A stretch of DNA of 64,000 nt from JACDAL01 sp963849115. Lineage in GTDB: Bacteria > Actinomycetota > CADDZG01 > WHSQ01. The DNA is taken from contig CAWKGK010000005.1 of NCBI GenBank assembly GCA_963849115.1, positions 52,932 to 116,931 of the forward strand, written 5' to 3'. The notes under the pieces are model-generated. The model ran no database searches. It was given only the letters and a program-made list of their open reading frames with translations, and was not told the origin of the DNA. Shown here in pieces: positions 18,804-26,849 of the stretch (the stretch's first letter is position 1; every line of letters begins with the position of its first letter). The translations under genes were made by a program, and so were the position numbers.

Positions 18804-19783
18804 TGGAACGACGCCAGCTGGGGGCTTCGGGCCTCAAGGTATCGGCGATGGGTCTCGGCTGCATGGGGATGTCGGAGTTCTACGGGACCCGCGACGAGAA
18901 GGAGTCGATAGCCACCATCGAACGCGCCCTAGAGGTGGGCATCAACTTCTTCGACACCGCCGACATGTACGGCCCTTTCACGAACGAGAGGCTCGTCGGC
19001 AAGGCGCTTGCCGGGCATCGTTCCGAAGCCGTCATCGCCACCAAGTTCGGCAACGAGCGAGGCGAAGACGGTAGCTTCAAAGGAATCAACGGAAGCCCCG
19101 ACTACGTTCGGCGCGCCTGTGACGCGTCGCTCGAACGTCTGGGCATCGATCACATCGACCTCTACTACCAGCACCGCGTCGACACGTCTGTTCCCATCGA
19201 AGAGACGATCGGCGCCATGGCCGAGCTTGTGGCCGCTGGGAAGGTCGGCTACCTCGGCCTCTCCGAAGCCGGGCCGGAGACAATTCGCCGCGCCACTTCC
19301 ATCCATCCTATCTGCGCGCTCCAGACCGAGTACTCGCTGTGGAGTCGCGAGCCGGAGGACGAGCTTCTGGGGCTGTGCCGCGAGCTCGGCATAGGCTTCG
19401 TGGCCTACAGTCCGCTGGGTCGAGGGTTTCTGTCGGGCGAGATACGCTCGATCGACGACCTCGCCGAAGGCGACCGCCGACGACAGATGCCTCGCTTTCA
19501 GGGAGACAACTTCGAGCGCAACCTCGAGCTCGTCGCACGCGTGACCGAGATTGCCAACCACAAGGGCGTTTCTCCGGGCCAACTTGCGCTCGCGTGGGTG
19601 CTCCATCAGGGAGAAGACATCGTCCCGATTCCGGGAACAAAGCGCCGCTCCTATCTCGAAGAAAACGCGGCTGCAGCCGACATCAGCCTCACGGACGAGG
19701 ATCTTGCCCGTATTGATCAAGCGTCACCGTCGGGCTCGGCCGCCGGTGACCGCTATCCGGACATGTCCTTGGTGAACCGCTGA
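18803..19783 (+). CDS. Aldo/keto reductase (AKR13-like)
   Basis: 326 aa NADPH-dependent TIM-barrel oxidoreductase. The start MERRQLGASGLKVSAMGLGC is family-typical. The catalytic tetrad is visible as Asp and Tyr in FFDTADMYG, Lys in VIATKFG and His in LYYQHRVD. A C-terminal IPGTKRRSYLEEN segment contacts NADPH. ATG 18803 has GGAG nine bases upstream and overlaps the preceding stop. The substrate is unknown. Confidence 0.92.
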   Translation: MERRQLGASGLKVSAMGLGCMGMSEFYGTRDEKESIATIERALEVGINFFDTADMYGPFTNERLVGKALAGHRSEAVIATKFGNERGEDGSFKGINGSPDYVRRACDASLERLGIDHIDLYYQHRVDTSVPIEETIGAMAELVAAGKVGYLGLSEAGPETIRRATSIHPICALQTEYSLWSREPEDELLGLCRELGIGFVAYSPLGRGFLSGEIRSIDDLAEGDRRRQMPRFQGDNFERNLELVARVTEIANHKGVSPGQLALAWVLHQGEDIVPIPGTKRRSYLEENAAAADISLTDEDLARIDQASPSGSAAGDRYPDMSLVNR

Positions 19784-20172
19784 CGCAGAGGCAGAGCCTC
19801 GGCACGCTCGTCAAGCGAGCCCTTCTTCGACGTTGCCCTCGCTGCGGACGGCGGGGAATCTTTCGCAGCTACTACAAGCTCGCAGAGAACTGCCCTCGCT
19901 GCGAGCATCACTACGAGCGCGAGGAGGGGTACTGGGTATCGGCCATCATCGTCAACACTGCGGTTACCGAGGCGCTCTTCGGGGTGTTGTTCGTGGGAGG
20001 CATCTTCGTAACGGCCCCCGACGTGCAATGGATACCTCTGCTCGTGATCGGCGTGGTGGCGAACCTGCTGGTGCCCGTGCTGTTCTTTCCGTTCTCCAAG
20101 ACGGTGTGGGTCGCCCTCGACCTCTATTTCAATCCGCCCAACGATGCCGAGTGGTCACCAAATGTCGTATAG
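19780..20172 (+). CDS. DUF983-family zinc-ribbon membrane protein, start codon apparently CTG
   Basis: About 130 aa. An N-terminal zinc ribbon with CPRC-GRRG-IFRSYYKL-AENCPRC (Cys pairs at about residues 19/22 and 36/39) is followed by two membrane helices (about 55-75 and 83-103), the DUF983 layout. No ATG, GTG or TTG occurs in frame between the upstream stop (19747-19749) and the zinc ribbon. CTG at 19780 overlaps the aldo/keto reductase stop as CTGA and is the best placed start. If CTG is not used, the gene is broken at its 5' end or the sequence has an error. The last codons lie in a palindromic repeat. Confidence 0.65.
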   Translation: MTQRQSLGTLVKRALLRRCPRCGRRGIFRSYYKLAENCPRCEHHYEREEGYWVSAIIVNTAVTEALFGVLFVGGIFVTAPDVQWIPLLVIGVVANLLVPVLFFPFSKTVWVALDLYFNPPNDAEWSPNVV

Positions 20173-20197
20173 CAGCCAGCATTTAACGACCACTCGT
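20146..20197. repeat. Palindromic intergenic repeat, copy 2 (diverged)
   Basis: Outer arms GCCGAGTGGTC and GACCACTCG match the copies at 3841 and 25815; the inner part is diverged (ACCAAATG / CATTTAAC). It overlaps the last eight codons and stop of the DUF983 gene and ends 24 bases before the glycosyltransferase start. Confidence 0.55.
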
Positions 20198-20221
20198 CGA
20201 GCGACTAGCTTCGGAGGGGCC

Positions 20222-21520
20222 GTGGCTAAAGATCGCATGACCGTCGTTTTCATGCCCGAGAGTGCCTACGGGCCGACCAACAATTGCGTCGGCATCGGCA
20301 AGGTCTTGGAGCGGCGGGGTCACCGGGTCGTGTTCGCGGCCGAGGCGTCGTGGGCGGGCCGCTTGGAGCCGCTCGGTTTCGAGGAGAACCTGGTCGACCT
20401 CGCGCCGCCGCCCGCCGACGAGCAGGACGCGGGGCAGTTCTGGACCGACTTCATCATCGAGACCGCTCCCGAGTTCAGGAAACCGACCGTCGACCAGCTC
20501 GACTCCTTTATCAAGCCGGTGTGGGAGTCACTCATCGAAGGCGCCAAGTTCTGCGAGCCGCGGCTGCAGGAGATGCTTGCCGAGGTCCGGCCCGATGTCA
20601 TCGTCGAAGACAACGTCAGCTGCTTCCCCGCTCTCCTCACTCACGGGGCACCGTGGGTGAGGATCATGAGCTGCAACCCCCTCGAAATGTCAGATCCCGT
20701 GCTTCCGCCGAAGTTCAGCGGCTACGGATCGGATGATTCCCGTCTGTGGGACGATTTCCGAGCGCAAAACGAACGCACTCACCGGGAATTCTGGGAGCAA
20801 ACGAACGAGTGGGTGATCGAGCAGGGCGCGCCGCCGCTGCCGGATTTGGAGTTCATCCACGAGTCACAGCACTTGAACCTCTACATCTACCCGGAGGTCG
20901 CCGACTACCCTCGATCTCGCCCGCTGGGTCAAACGTGGAAGCGGCTCGACTCTTCGGTAAGAGAGACAGAGGAGCCGTTCACCATTCCCTCCCCGTTGTC
21001 TTCGGGCGATGGCGGCCTGGTGTATTTGTCGTTGGGCTCGCTCGGTTCTGCCGACGTCGATCTCATGAAGCGTCTCGTCGAAGTGCTCGCGACGACCCCG
21101 CATCGCTACATCGTCTCAAGCGGGCCGCGCAGCGATGAGTTCGAGCTTGCCGACAACATGTGGGGCGAAGCTCGCCTGCCCCAGACCAGCATCATTCCCC
21201 AGGTCGACCTCGTGATTACCCACGGCGGCAACAACACCACGACCGAGAGCCTGCACTTTGGCAAGCCCATGATCGTGCTGCCGTTGTTCTGGGATCAGTA
21301 CGACAACGCGCAGAGGGTTGACGAGCTGGGCTTCGGCGTGCGGCTCGACACCTACCGCTTCGAGGATATGGAGCTGCGGAATGCTCTCGACAGGCTGCTG
21401 GCCAACGAGGATCTGCGGGCGCGCATGGATGTCAACGGACAGACGATAAGGGGCCGGGACGGCAAGGTCATGGCGGCCGATCTGATCGAAGAGGTCGGGC
21501 GCCGAACTCGGTGCGGATGA
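20222..21520 (+). CDS. UGT/MGT-family glycosyltransferase
   Basis: 432 aa GT-B fold enzyme. The N-terminal acceptor domain starts with TVVFMPESAYGPTNN and the C-terminal donor domain carries THGGNNTTTESLHFGKPMI then PLFWDQYDNAQRV, the UGT nucleotide-sugar signature (about residues 340-370). GTG 20222 follows GGAGGGGCC. It is related to macrolide and UDP-glucuronosyl-type transferases; acceptor and sugar unknown. It stands alone, followed by the convergent molybdenum hydroxylase gene. Confidence 0.88.
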   Translation: MAKDRMTVVFMPESAYGPTNNCVGIGKVLERRGHRVVFAAEASWAGRLEPLGFEENLVDLAPPPADEQDAGQFWTDFIIETAPEFRKPTVDQLDSFIKPVWESLIEGAKFCEPRLQEMLAEVRPDVIVEDNVSCFPALLTHGAPWVRIMSCNPLEMSDPVLPPKFSGYGSDDSRLWDDFRAQNERTHREFWEQTNEWVIEQGAPPLPDLEFIHESQHLNLYIYPEVADYPRSRPLGQTWKRLDSSVRETEEPFTIPSPLSSGDGGLVYLSLGSLGSADVDLMKRLVEVLATTPHRYIVSSGPRSDEFELADNMWGEARLPQTSIIPQVDLVITHGGNNTTTESLHFGKPMIVLPLFWDQYDNAQRVDELGFGVRLDTYRFEDMELRNALDRLLANEDLRARMDVNGQTIRGRDGKVMAADLIEEVGRRTRCG

Positions 21521-21544
21521 CGATCTTCTCCACGTAGGCAGCGC

Positions 21545-23815
21545 TCAGCGCTCACTCTGAGGAGAAGATCGCCTGTCGGACTGGAGGGCGCGCCACACCT
21601 TCTCCGGGGTGACCGGCATGTCGAGGCCTTGGTCGAAGCCGCCGAGAGCATCCACGATTGCGTTGACCACGGCCGGGGGCGCTCCGATGCACCCCGCCTC
21701 TCCGGCCCCCTTGATGCCGAGCTCCAGGTTCGGGTTGGGAGTCACGCTCTCTCCCATTAGGACGAGCGGCATCTCCGATGCCGTGGGAATCGAGTAGTCC
21801 AGCAAGGACGAGAACAGCGGCTGGCCGCCGGGTTCGTAAGTCAGTTCCTCATAGAGGGCCTGCCCGAGGCCCTGGGTGATCGACCCCAGCGTCTGGCCCG
21901 CAACGATGGCCGGGTTCACCACCACACCGCAATCGTCTACCGCGACCAGCTTCACCACCTCCACCTGCCCGGTGGCGCGGTCGACCTCCACGATCGCAAC
22001 ATGGGTGCCGAAGGGGAAAGCCTGGGGCGGCGACAGCTCGATCGAGGACTGGAGTGGCGCGGGGGATACCAAGGCTTCGATTGCCACCGAGCGATCCGTT
22101 CCCGCTATCGTGAAACGGCCGCCCGCGAAGACGAGGTCCGCTTCAGCCACCTCCAGGAACTCTCCCGCCCGGCGCCGGGCCTCCTCGAGAACTTCGACGG
22201 CAGCTTGATGAAGTGCCGATCCCCCCACCTGCATGCTGCGCGACCCGAACGTTCCCGTGCCTCGAGGCACAGCGTCGGTGTCTCCCTGTAGCACTTGGAC
22301 ACGATCCAGCTCGACGTCGAACGCAGTGGCGACTACCTGAGCAAAAGCTGTCTCGTGTCCCTGCCCTTGGGGAGTCGCGCCCGATCTCGCCACGATGACG
22401 CCATCGGTCATGACTTCGACTGCGCCGTATTCGCTCGTGCCGGAACGGCCCCCCGATCGCTCCAGATAGCTGCCGATGCCTACGCCCAGAAGTCGGTCGT
22501 CGCTCTTCGAGCGTCGCCGGCGCTGTTCCTCCCGAGCCCGTTCGTAACCCGCGAGCTCGATCGCCGAACGCAGGGCGGCGGCATGGTCGCCCGAGTCGTA
22601 GACGGCTCCTGTAGGAGATCGGTACGGAAACTCGGAGGGCGGAACGAAGTTCGCCTGACGCAGCTCGACGGGATCGGAGCCAAGCCTGCGGGCCAGCTTG
22701 TCCATGAGGCGCTCGAGCGCGAACGCGGCCTCGGGCCGACCTGCGCCCCGATAGGACGCGGTCGGAGCTGCGTTGGTGACCACGCATCGGATGCGGGCGT
22801 GAGAGGTTCTCGATTCGATAGGGCCCAGACAGCACCCAGGCAGTCATCGCGGGCACCAGCGCTCCGGTGTCGGGGTAGGCGCCGACATCGGCATCGATGA
22901 ACGCCTCGAGGGCCAGCAAAGTGCCTCTGTCGTCTGCGGCCAGACGGAGTCTCTGCGACTGGCCCCGCCCGTGAGTGGCGCTCTGCAACGCCTCTCGGCG
23001 ATCCTCGATCCAACGCACGGGCCGACCCAGGTTGCGGGCGAGGTGGGCGACGACGATGTACTCGGCATAGGTCTGGCTCTTGGCGCCGAAGGCGCCTCCG
23101 ACTTTAGGCACGCGCACTCTGACCGCATCCAATCCGAGGCCGAAAGCCGTGGCAAGCTCGCCCCGCAGGCGGTGGGGGGCCTGGTGCGAGGCCCACACGG
23201 TGAGCCGGTCGTGATCCCATTGCGCCAGCACGGCGCGTGCCTCGATGGAGGTGGGAGCAAGGCGCTGGTTGTGGAAGACGCCCTCCACTACGACTGGGGC
23301 ATTCGCCATGACAGCCTCGACCGAAGCGCCGTACTCGTGCGTCGATGCGACGTTGTCCGAACCTTCAAACAGCAAGGGCGGCGGTGGAGGAGAGCGCGGC
23401 ATCGACGCCGACCACGGCATTCAGAGAGTCGACCGTCTGAATCACGCGCTCGGCGCCGTCTTCGGCCGTGTAGCGATCGCGGGCGACCACCACTGCCACC
23501 GGTTCGCCGGCAAAACGGACTCGATCCCGCGCCAGCGATGGTCTCTGCATCTCCGGCGGGGCGGGCTCGCGGGTAGGGACGGGGGGAAGATCGGACAACT
23601 GGGCAGCCGAGAACGCAGCGACGACGCCCTCCAGACCGAGGCTCCCGGAGACATCCACCGATTCGAAGCTCACCGTGGGCCTCGAAGCTGCGCACGAAAC
23701 AGGCCTCCAGGCACCCGGGAATCCGAAGGTCTGCGACATAGGGGTGAGCGCCTCGAACGAGCCCGTGGTCTTCCGAGCGCGGGGGCGAGACGCCGATGTA
23801 GTTCCTGGGTGCCAT
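21545..23815 (-). pseudogene. Molybdopterin-binding large subunit of a xanthine dehydrogenase/CoxL-like hydroxylase, frameshifted
   Basis: Read across frames, about 757 codons encode a full-length Mo hydroxylase large subunit: N-terminal VRGAHPYVADLRIPG, VGGAFGAKSQTYAEY, ASYRGAGRPEAAFALERLMD, and the catalytic-Glu region GIKGAGEAGCIGAPPA. The YRGAGR active-site loop is that of form II CoxL-like enzymes, not the AYRCSFR of CO dehydrogenase. Three frame changes break the gene, near 23655-23690, 23372-23385 and 22798-22812. Each can be explained by one indel, so this is either a decaying gene or a stretch with sequence errors. ATG 23815 has GGGGGT upstream; a LacI-type operator lies at 23831-23842. 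Confidence 0.8.
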
Positions 23816-23830
23816 CACTTACCCCCGGCC

Positions 23831-23842
23831 GCAAACGTTTGC
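23831..23842. promoter_or_regulatory. LacI-type operator, site 1
   Basis: Perfect palindrome GCAAACGTTTGC between the divergent large-subunit gene (16 bases upstream of its ATG) and the FAD-subunit gene (22 bases upstream). One of seven sites in the island matching GCAAWCGWTTGC. Confidence 0.8.
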
Positions 23843-23863
23843 AGAACTATAGGATACCGGCGC

Positions 23864-24724
23864 CATGAAGCCTGCGCCCTTCGAGTACTTCGCCCCGCCG
23901 ATATCGAGGAAGCACTCGAGCTGCTCGGCCGCGGCGGTGACGTGAAGCTTCTCGCCGGCGGCCAGAGCCTCGTGCCCGCCATGAGCTTTCGTCTCGCAAC
24001 TCCTGAAGCGATCGTGGACCTCAACGGCATTGTTGATCGGGACGGGGTCGCCATCGAGAAAGAGGAGCTCGTCGTGGGGATGCTCGCACGCCACCGGGCG
24101 CTGGAGACGAACGCCGTGCCCGGCGCGGTCGGGACGCTGCTCGCCGACACCGCGCGGCTCGTGGGCCACCTCCCCATCCGGGTGCGGGGCACGTTCGCCG
24201 GCAGTCTCGCCCACGCCGACCCCGCCGCCGAGTGGCCGATGCTGGCCCTGGCTCTCGACGCCTCCATAGTCGCCCGCAGCGCTGCAGGGAGCCGGGTGAT
24301 TGCGGCCGCAGACTTCTTCGAGGGCCCCTTCACTACCGCCTTGCGGGAGGACGAGATCATCACCGAGGTACGTCTTCCTCTGCTTGCAGACGCGGGCACC
24401 GCGGTTCTCGAGCAAAGCCGGACGGCCGGAGACTTCGCCACGGTGGCAGTCATTGCGGTGGTGATCATCAGGGACGGGATCGTGAGCGACGCGCGCATCG
24501 CGGCGGCCGGAGTCGAGGGCAGGCCTCGGCGTTTCGCGGATGCCGAGTCGATCCTCCTCGGCATCCGCCCCAACCCCGAGGTATTCGCAGACGCGGCACG
24601 CATTGCAGCCGAACAAGTCGATCCCATCTCGGACGCGACCGCATCGGCCGACTACAGACGTCATCTCTTGGAGGTGCTCGTGTGTCGCGCGCTCGAACAG
24701 ACCCAATCTCGGTCCGCCGCCTGA
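23864..24724 (+). CDS. FAD-binding (CoxM-like) subunit of Mo hydroxylase, apparent 5' frameshift
   Basis: The FAD-binding motif LLAGGQSLVPAMSFRL (about residues 27-42), the second flavin motif GTFAGSLAHADPAAEWPM and the C-terminal domain are all present in one frame that ends at 24724. The natural N-terminus, MKPAPFEYFAPP from ATG 23864, is in another frame and joins the main frame near 23894-23900, just before DIEEALELL. The main frame itself has no ATG, GTG or TTG before this point, so a one-base indel is likely. The next gene starts 2 bases after the stop. It transfers electrons from the FeS subunit to the acceptor. Confidence 0.8.
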   Translation, partial: HEACALRVLRPADIEEALELLGRGGDVKLLAGGQSLVPAMSFRLATPEAIVDLNGIVDRDGVAIEKEELVVGMLARHRALETNAVPGAVGTLLADTARLVGHLPIRVRGTFAGSLAHADPAAEWPMLALALDASIVARSAAGSRVIAAADFFEGPFTTALREDEIITEVRLPLLADAGTAVLEQSRTAGDFATVAVIAVVIIRDGIVSDARIAAAGVEGRPRRFADAESILLGIRPNPEVFADAARIAAEQVDPISDATASADYRRHLLEVLVCRALEQTQSRSAA

Positions 24725-24726
24725 AG

Positions 24727-25278
24727 ATGTCATCTCTCGAAATCATGCTGCGAGTGAACGGAACCAGTAGAACGGTGGCGGTCGAACCCCGCACGACACT
24801 GGCCGACGCATTGCGGGACCGGCTCGGCCTTCACGGCACGCATCTCGGTTGTGAGCATGGTGTGTGCGGCTCCTGCACCGTCTTGATGGACGGCGCGCCG
24901 GTACGTTCGTGTCTCCTGTTCGCCGTACAGTGCAGAGACTCTGAAGTGACCACGATCGAAGGACTCGCGGACGGGGACTCACTTCATCCCTTGCAGCGCG
25001 CCTTCGTCGAGAACTTCGGGCTCCAATGCGGCTTCTGCACACCGGGCTTCATCATGCTGGCGGCGGGGGCGCTATCGCTGGAAGACAACATGAGCGACGA
25101 GCAGCTCGTCGAGATGCTGTCTTCGAACCTGTGCCGCTGCACCGGCTACGCCAACATCGTCGCAGCGGTCAAACAGGCAGCCACCGAGTTGAGAAGCCGA
25201 GGGCGAGCCTTAACCACCGGGAACTACAGAGCCTGCGGCGCGAGTCCGGCGTTCGTTCCCGGCAGCACCTCGCCGTGA
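24727..25278 (+). CDS. [2Fe-2S] iron-sulfur subunit of Mo hydroxylase (CoxS-like)
   Basis: 183 aa. The plant-type cluster motif CEHGVCGSC...C lies at about residues 40-60 and the second all-helical cluster motif CGFCTPGF...CRCTGY at about 100-140, the standard small-subunit layout. It carries electrons from molybdopterin to FAD. The last 18 or so codons extend beyond the usual end and overlap the convergent AhpD-like gene by 55 bases. This subunit is intact, in contrast to its two partners. Confidence 0.93.
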   Translation: MSSLEIMLRVNGTSRTVAVEPRTTLADALRDRLGLHGTHLGCEHGVCGSCTVLMDGAPVRSCLLFAVQCRDSEVTTIEGLADGDSLHPLQRAFVENFGLQCGFCTPGFIMLAAGALSLEDNMSDEQLVEMLSSNLCRCTGYANIVAAVKQAATELRSRGRALTTGNYRACGASPAFVPGSTSP

Positions 25279-25796
25279 CCGATGCCGAGGGTCTTGATCC
25301 AACGTTGCTGACCCAGAGTCAGCGCGATAAAGAAGCCCAGCTCCACGAGCTCTTCCTCACTGAAGTTGCGATGCAGCTCGGCCCACAGCGCGTCGTCCGC
25401 CAGGTCCGAGTCCCACAGGATGGCGCGTGTCCACCCCAGGGCGGCTTTCTCGCGTTCGTCGAAGGCGTCCGAGGTCTGAAACTCGAGCAACTCGAGGTAC
25501 TTCTCTTCTGCGAGGCCTTTCTGTCCGGCCCGGACAGATCGCTGATCGCCTCAGTAGCCGCAATCGATGGATTGGGAGACGTACACGCGGCACATCTCCT
25601 TGATCGTGTGGTCGCAGACGCCGTTTCTAAAGACGGCATCCCAAGTCTGGGAGAAGGAGCGCAACACCGCCGGCACGTGCGCCCGGATCGACTGGCTCTC
25701 GGGCCGCGGGGTCCCGTGAACGCGGGCGTCCTCGAGATAGCCGGCGAGCTCCGGGTCGGTCAACAGTGAGGGGTCGAAGTAGCTGATATTGGGCAC
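25224..25796 (-). CDS. AhpD/carboxymuconolactone-decarboxylase-like protein, candidate selenoprotein (CxxU)
   Basis: 190 aa if the in-frame TGA at 25551-25553 is read as selenocysteine. The AhpD-type motif E-x11-C-x2-C is present as Glu67, Cys79-Gly-Tyr and position 82, where TGA replaces the second Cys codon. The frame continues without other stops to a normal family C-terminus (EFQTSDAFDEREKAALGWTR...). A hairpin placed as a bacterial SECIS element follows (25512-25552). AhpD-like proteins have reactive CxxC disulfides used in peroxide reduction. GTG 25796 has GGAGG 5 bases upstream. It follows the E1-beta gene and is probably last in that operon. Alternative: a TGC-to-TGA nonsense mutation; no selA, selB or selC gene is in the window. 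Confidence 0.68.
25512..25552 (-). promoter_or_regulatory. Putative bacterial SECIS hairpin after the in-frame TGA
   Basis: On the minus strand the upper stem CTGTCC/GGACAG closes a loop GGGCC, starting 13 bases after TGA; the loop starts 19 bases after TGA and opens with GG. A lower stem GAGGC/GCCTC includes the last two bases of the TGA. Spacing (16-37 nt) and an early loop G are the published general features of bacterial SECIS elements. Confidence 0.6.
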
Positions 25797-25814
25797 GGCT
25801 GCCTCCAATTCTCC

Positions 25815-25864
25815 GCCGAGTGGTCGTCAGATGTCGCTATACGGTCATCTCACCACCACTCGGC
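25815..25864. repeat. Palindromic intergenic repeat, copy 3
   Basis: A 50-base palindrome with arms GCCGAGTGGTCGTCAGATG and the inverse ending CACCACCACTCGGC, near-identical to the copy at 3841-3889. It lies between the E1-beta stop and the AhpD-like start on the minus strand, so it would be in the operon transcript and could fold. Confidence 0.75.
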
Positions 25865-25874
25865 AATGGACTTC

Positions 25875-26849
25875 TTATTGCTCCCGGACGACCGTCTCCA
25901 CAATGCGCTCCACCGAGGGAATGGTGGCGTCCTCCAACGACTCGGCCGCGGGCAGCGGGACGTGCGGTGAGGTAATCCGGACGATGGGGCCGTCGAGGTC
26001 CCAGAACGCTTCCTCGCAGACAATGGAGGCGATCTCGGCCCCCCAACCGCACAGCCGGGGGTTCTCCTCGACCGTGAACACCCGGCCCGTGGCTTGCACC
26101 GCCTCGAGCAGAGCCGTCACATCCAGTGGCACGAGCGTGCGCAGGTCGACCACGCGGGCGCCGATGTCGTGCTCCTCGCGCAGTCGCTCGGCCGCCTCGA
26201 GCGCCTTCGGCACCATGGCCGCCAGCGCCACCAGCACGACGTCGCCACCGTCCCCGTGCACGGTGGCCTTGCCGAGTTGGTCGACATGCTCGCCGTCGGG
26301 CACCTCGCCCTTGGTGGCATAGAGCGACTTCGCTTCCAGGAAGATGACCGGATCGTCGTCGCGGATCGAGGCTGCAAGCAGACCCTTGACGTCTGCGGGA
26401 GTTGAGGGTGCGACGACCTTGAGGCCTGGGATCGCCATGGCCCAGTTCTCCACGCTCTGGCTGTGCTGAGCTCCGAAGCGAAAACCCCCGCCGTTGGCGC
26501 TGCGAATCACGAGAGGAAGTGTCACCTGACCCCCCGTCATGTAGCGCGTCTTTGCGATCTGATTGGCGACGATGTCCCAGCAGGTGGCGAAGAAGTCGGA
26601 GAACATGATCTCGGCAACGGGCCGGAGGCCGGCCATGGCGGCTCCCATGGCTGCGCCAACGATGGCTTCCTCACTTATCGGTGTGTCTCGAACGCGCCGC
26701 GGCCCGAACCGCTCTTGCAGCCCTCCCGTGGTCTTGAACACACCACCCGCGGCAGCCACATCCTCGCCTATGAAATAGACGAACTCGTCGCGTTCGAGCT
26801 CTTGAGCTAGTCCCTCGGTTACAGCCTGGCGGTAGGTCAGCTCCGCCAC
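25875..26849 (-). CDS. Thiamine-diphosphate dehydrogenase E1 component, beta subunit
   Basis: 324 aa transketolase-like beta subunit of pyruvate, acetoin or branched-chain 2-oxoacid dehydrogenase complexes. ELTYRQAVTEGLAQELERD, GEDVAAAGGVFKTTGGL and the EEAIVGAAMGAAMAGLRPV segment are typical. GTG 26849 lies inside the 3' end of the alpha gene and is preceded by GGGGGAT. No E2 or E3 gene is nearby, so the specific 2-oxoacid or acetoin substrate cannot be told. Confidence 0.92.
   Translation of the reverse strand: MAELTYRQAVTEGLAQELERDEFVYFIGEDVAAAGGVFKTTGGLQERFGPRRVRDTPISEEAIVGAAMGAAMAGLRPVAEIMFSDFFATCWDIVANQIAKTRYMTGGQVTLPLVIRSANGGGFRFGAQHSQSVENWAMAIPGLKVVAPSTPADVKGLLAASIRDDDPVIFLEAKSLYATKGEVPDGEHVDQLGKATVHGDGGDVVLVALAAMVPKALEAAERLREEHDIGARVVDLRTLVPLDVTALLEAVQATGRVFTVEENPRLCGWGAEIASIVCEEAFWDLDGPIVRITSPHVPLPAAESLEDATIPSVERIVETVVREQ

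Noticed and set aside
25551..25553. Simple nonsense mutation or sequence error at the TGA in the AhpD-like gene
   Set aside because: Not excluded, but less favoured: the codon sits exactly at the motif Cys and a SECIS-like hairpin follows at correct spacing.
25556..25571. CGCAATCGATGG near the AhpD-like TGA as an eighth LacI site
   Set aside because: The second half-site is displaced and the position is inside the coding sequence.
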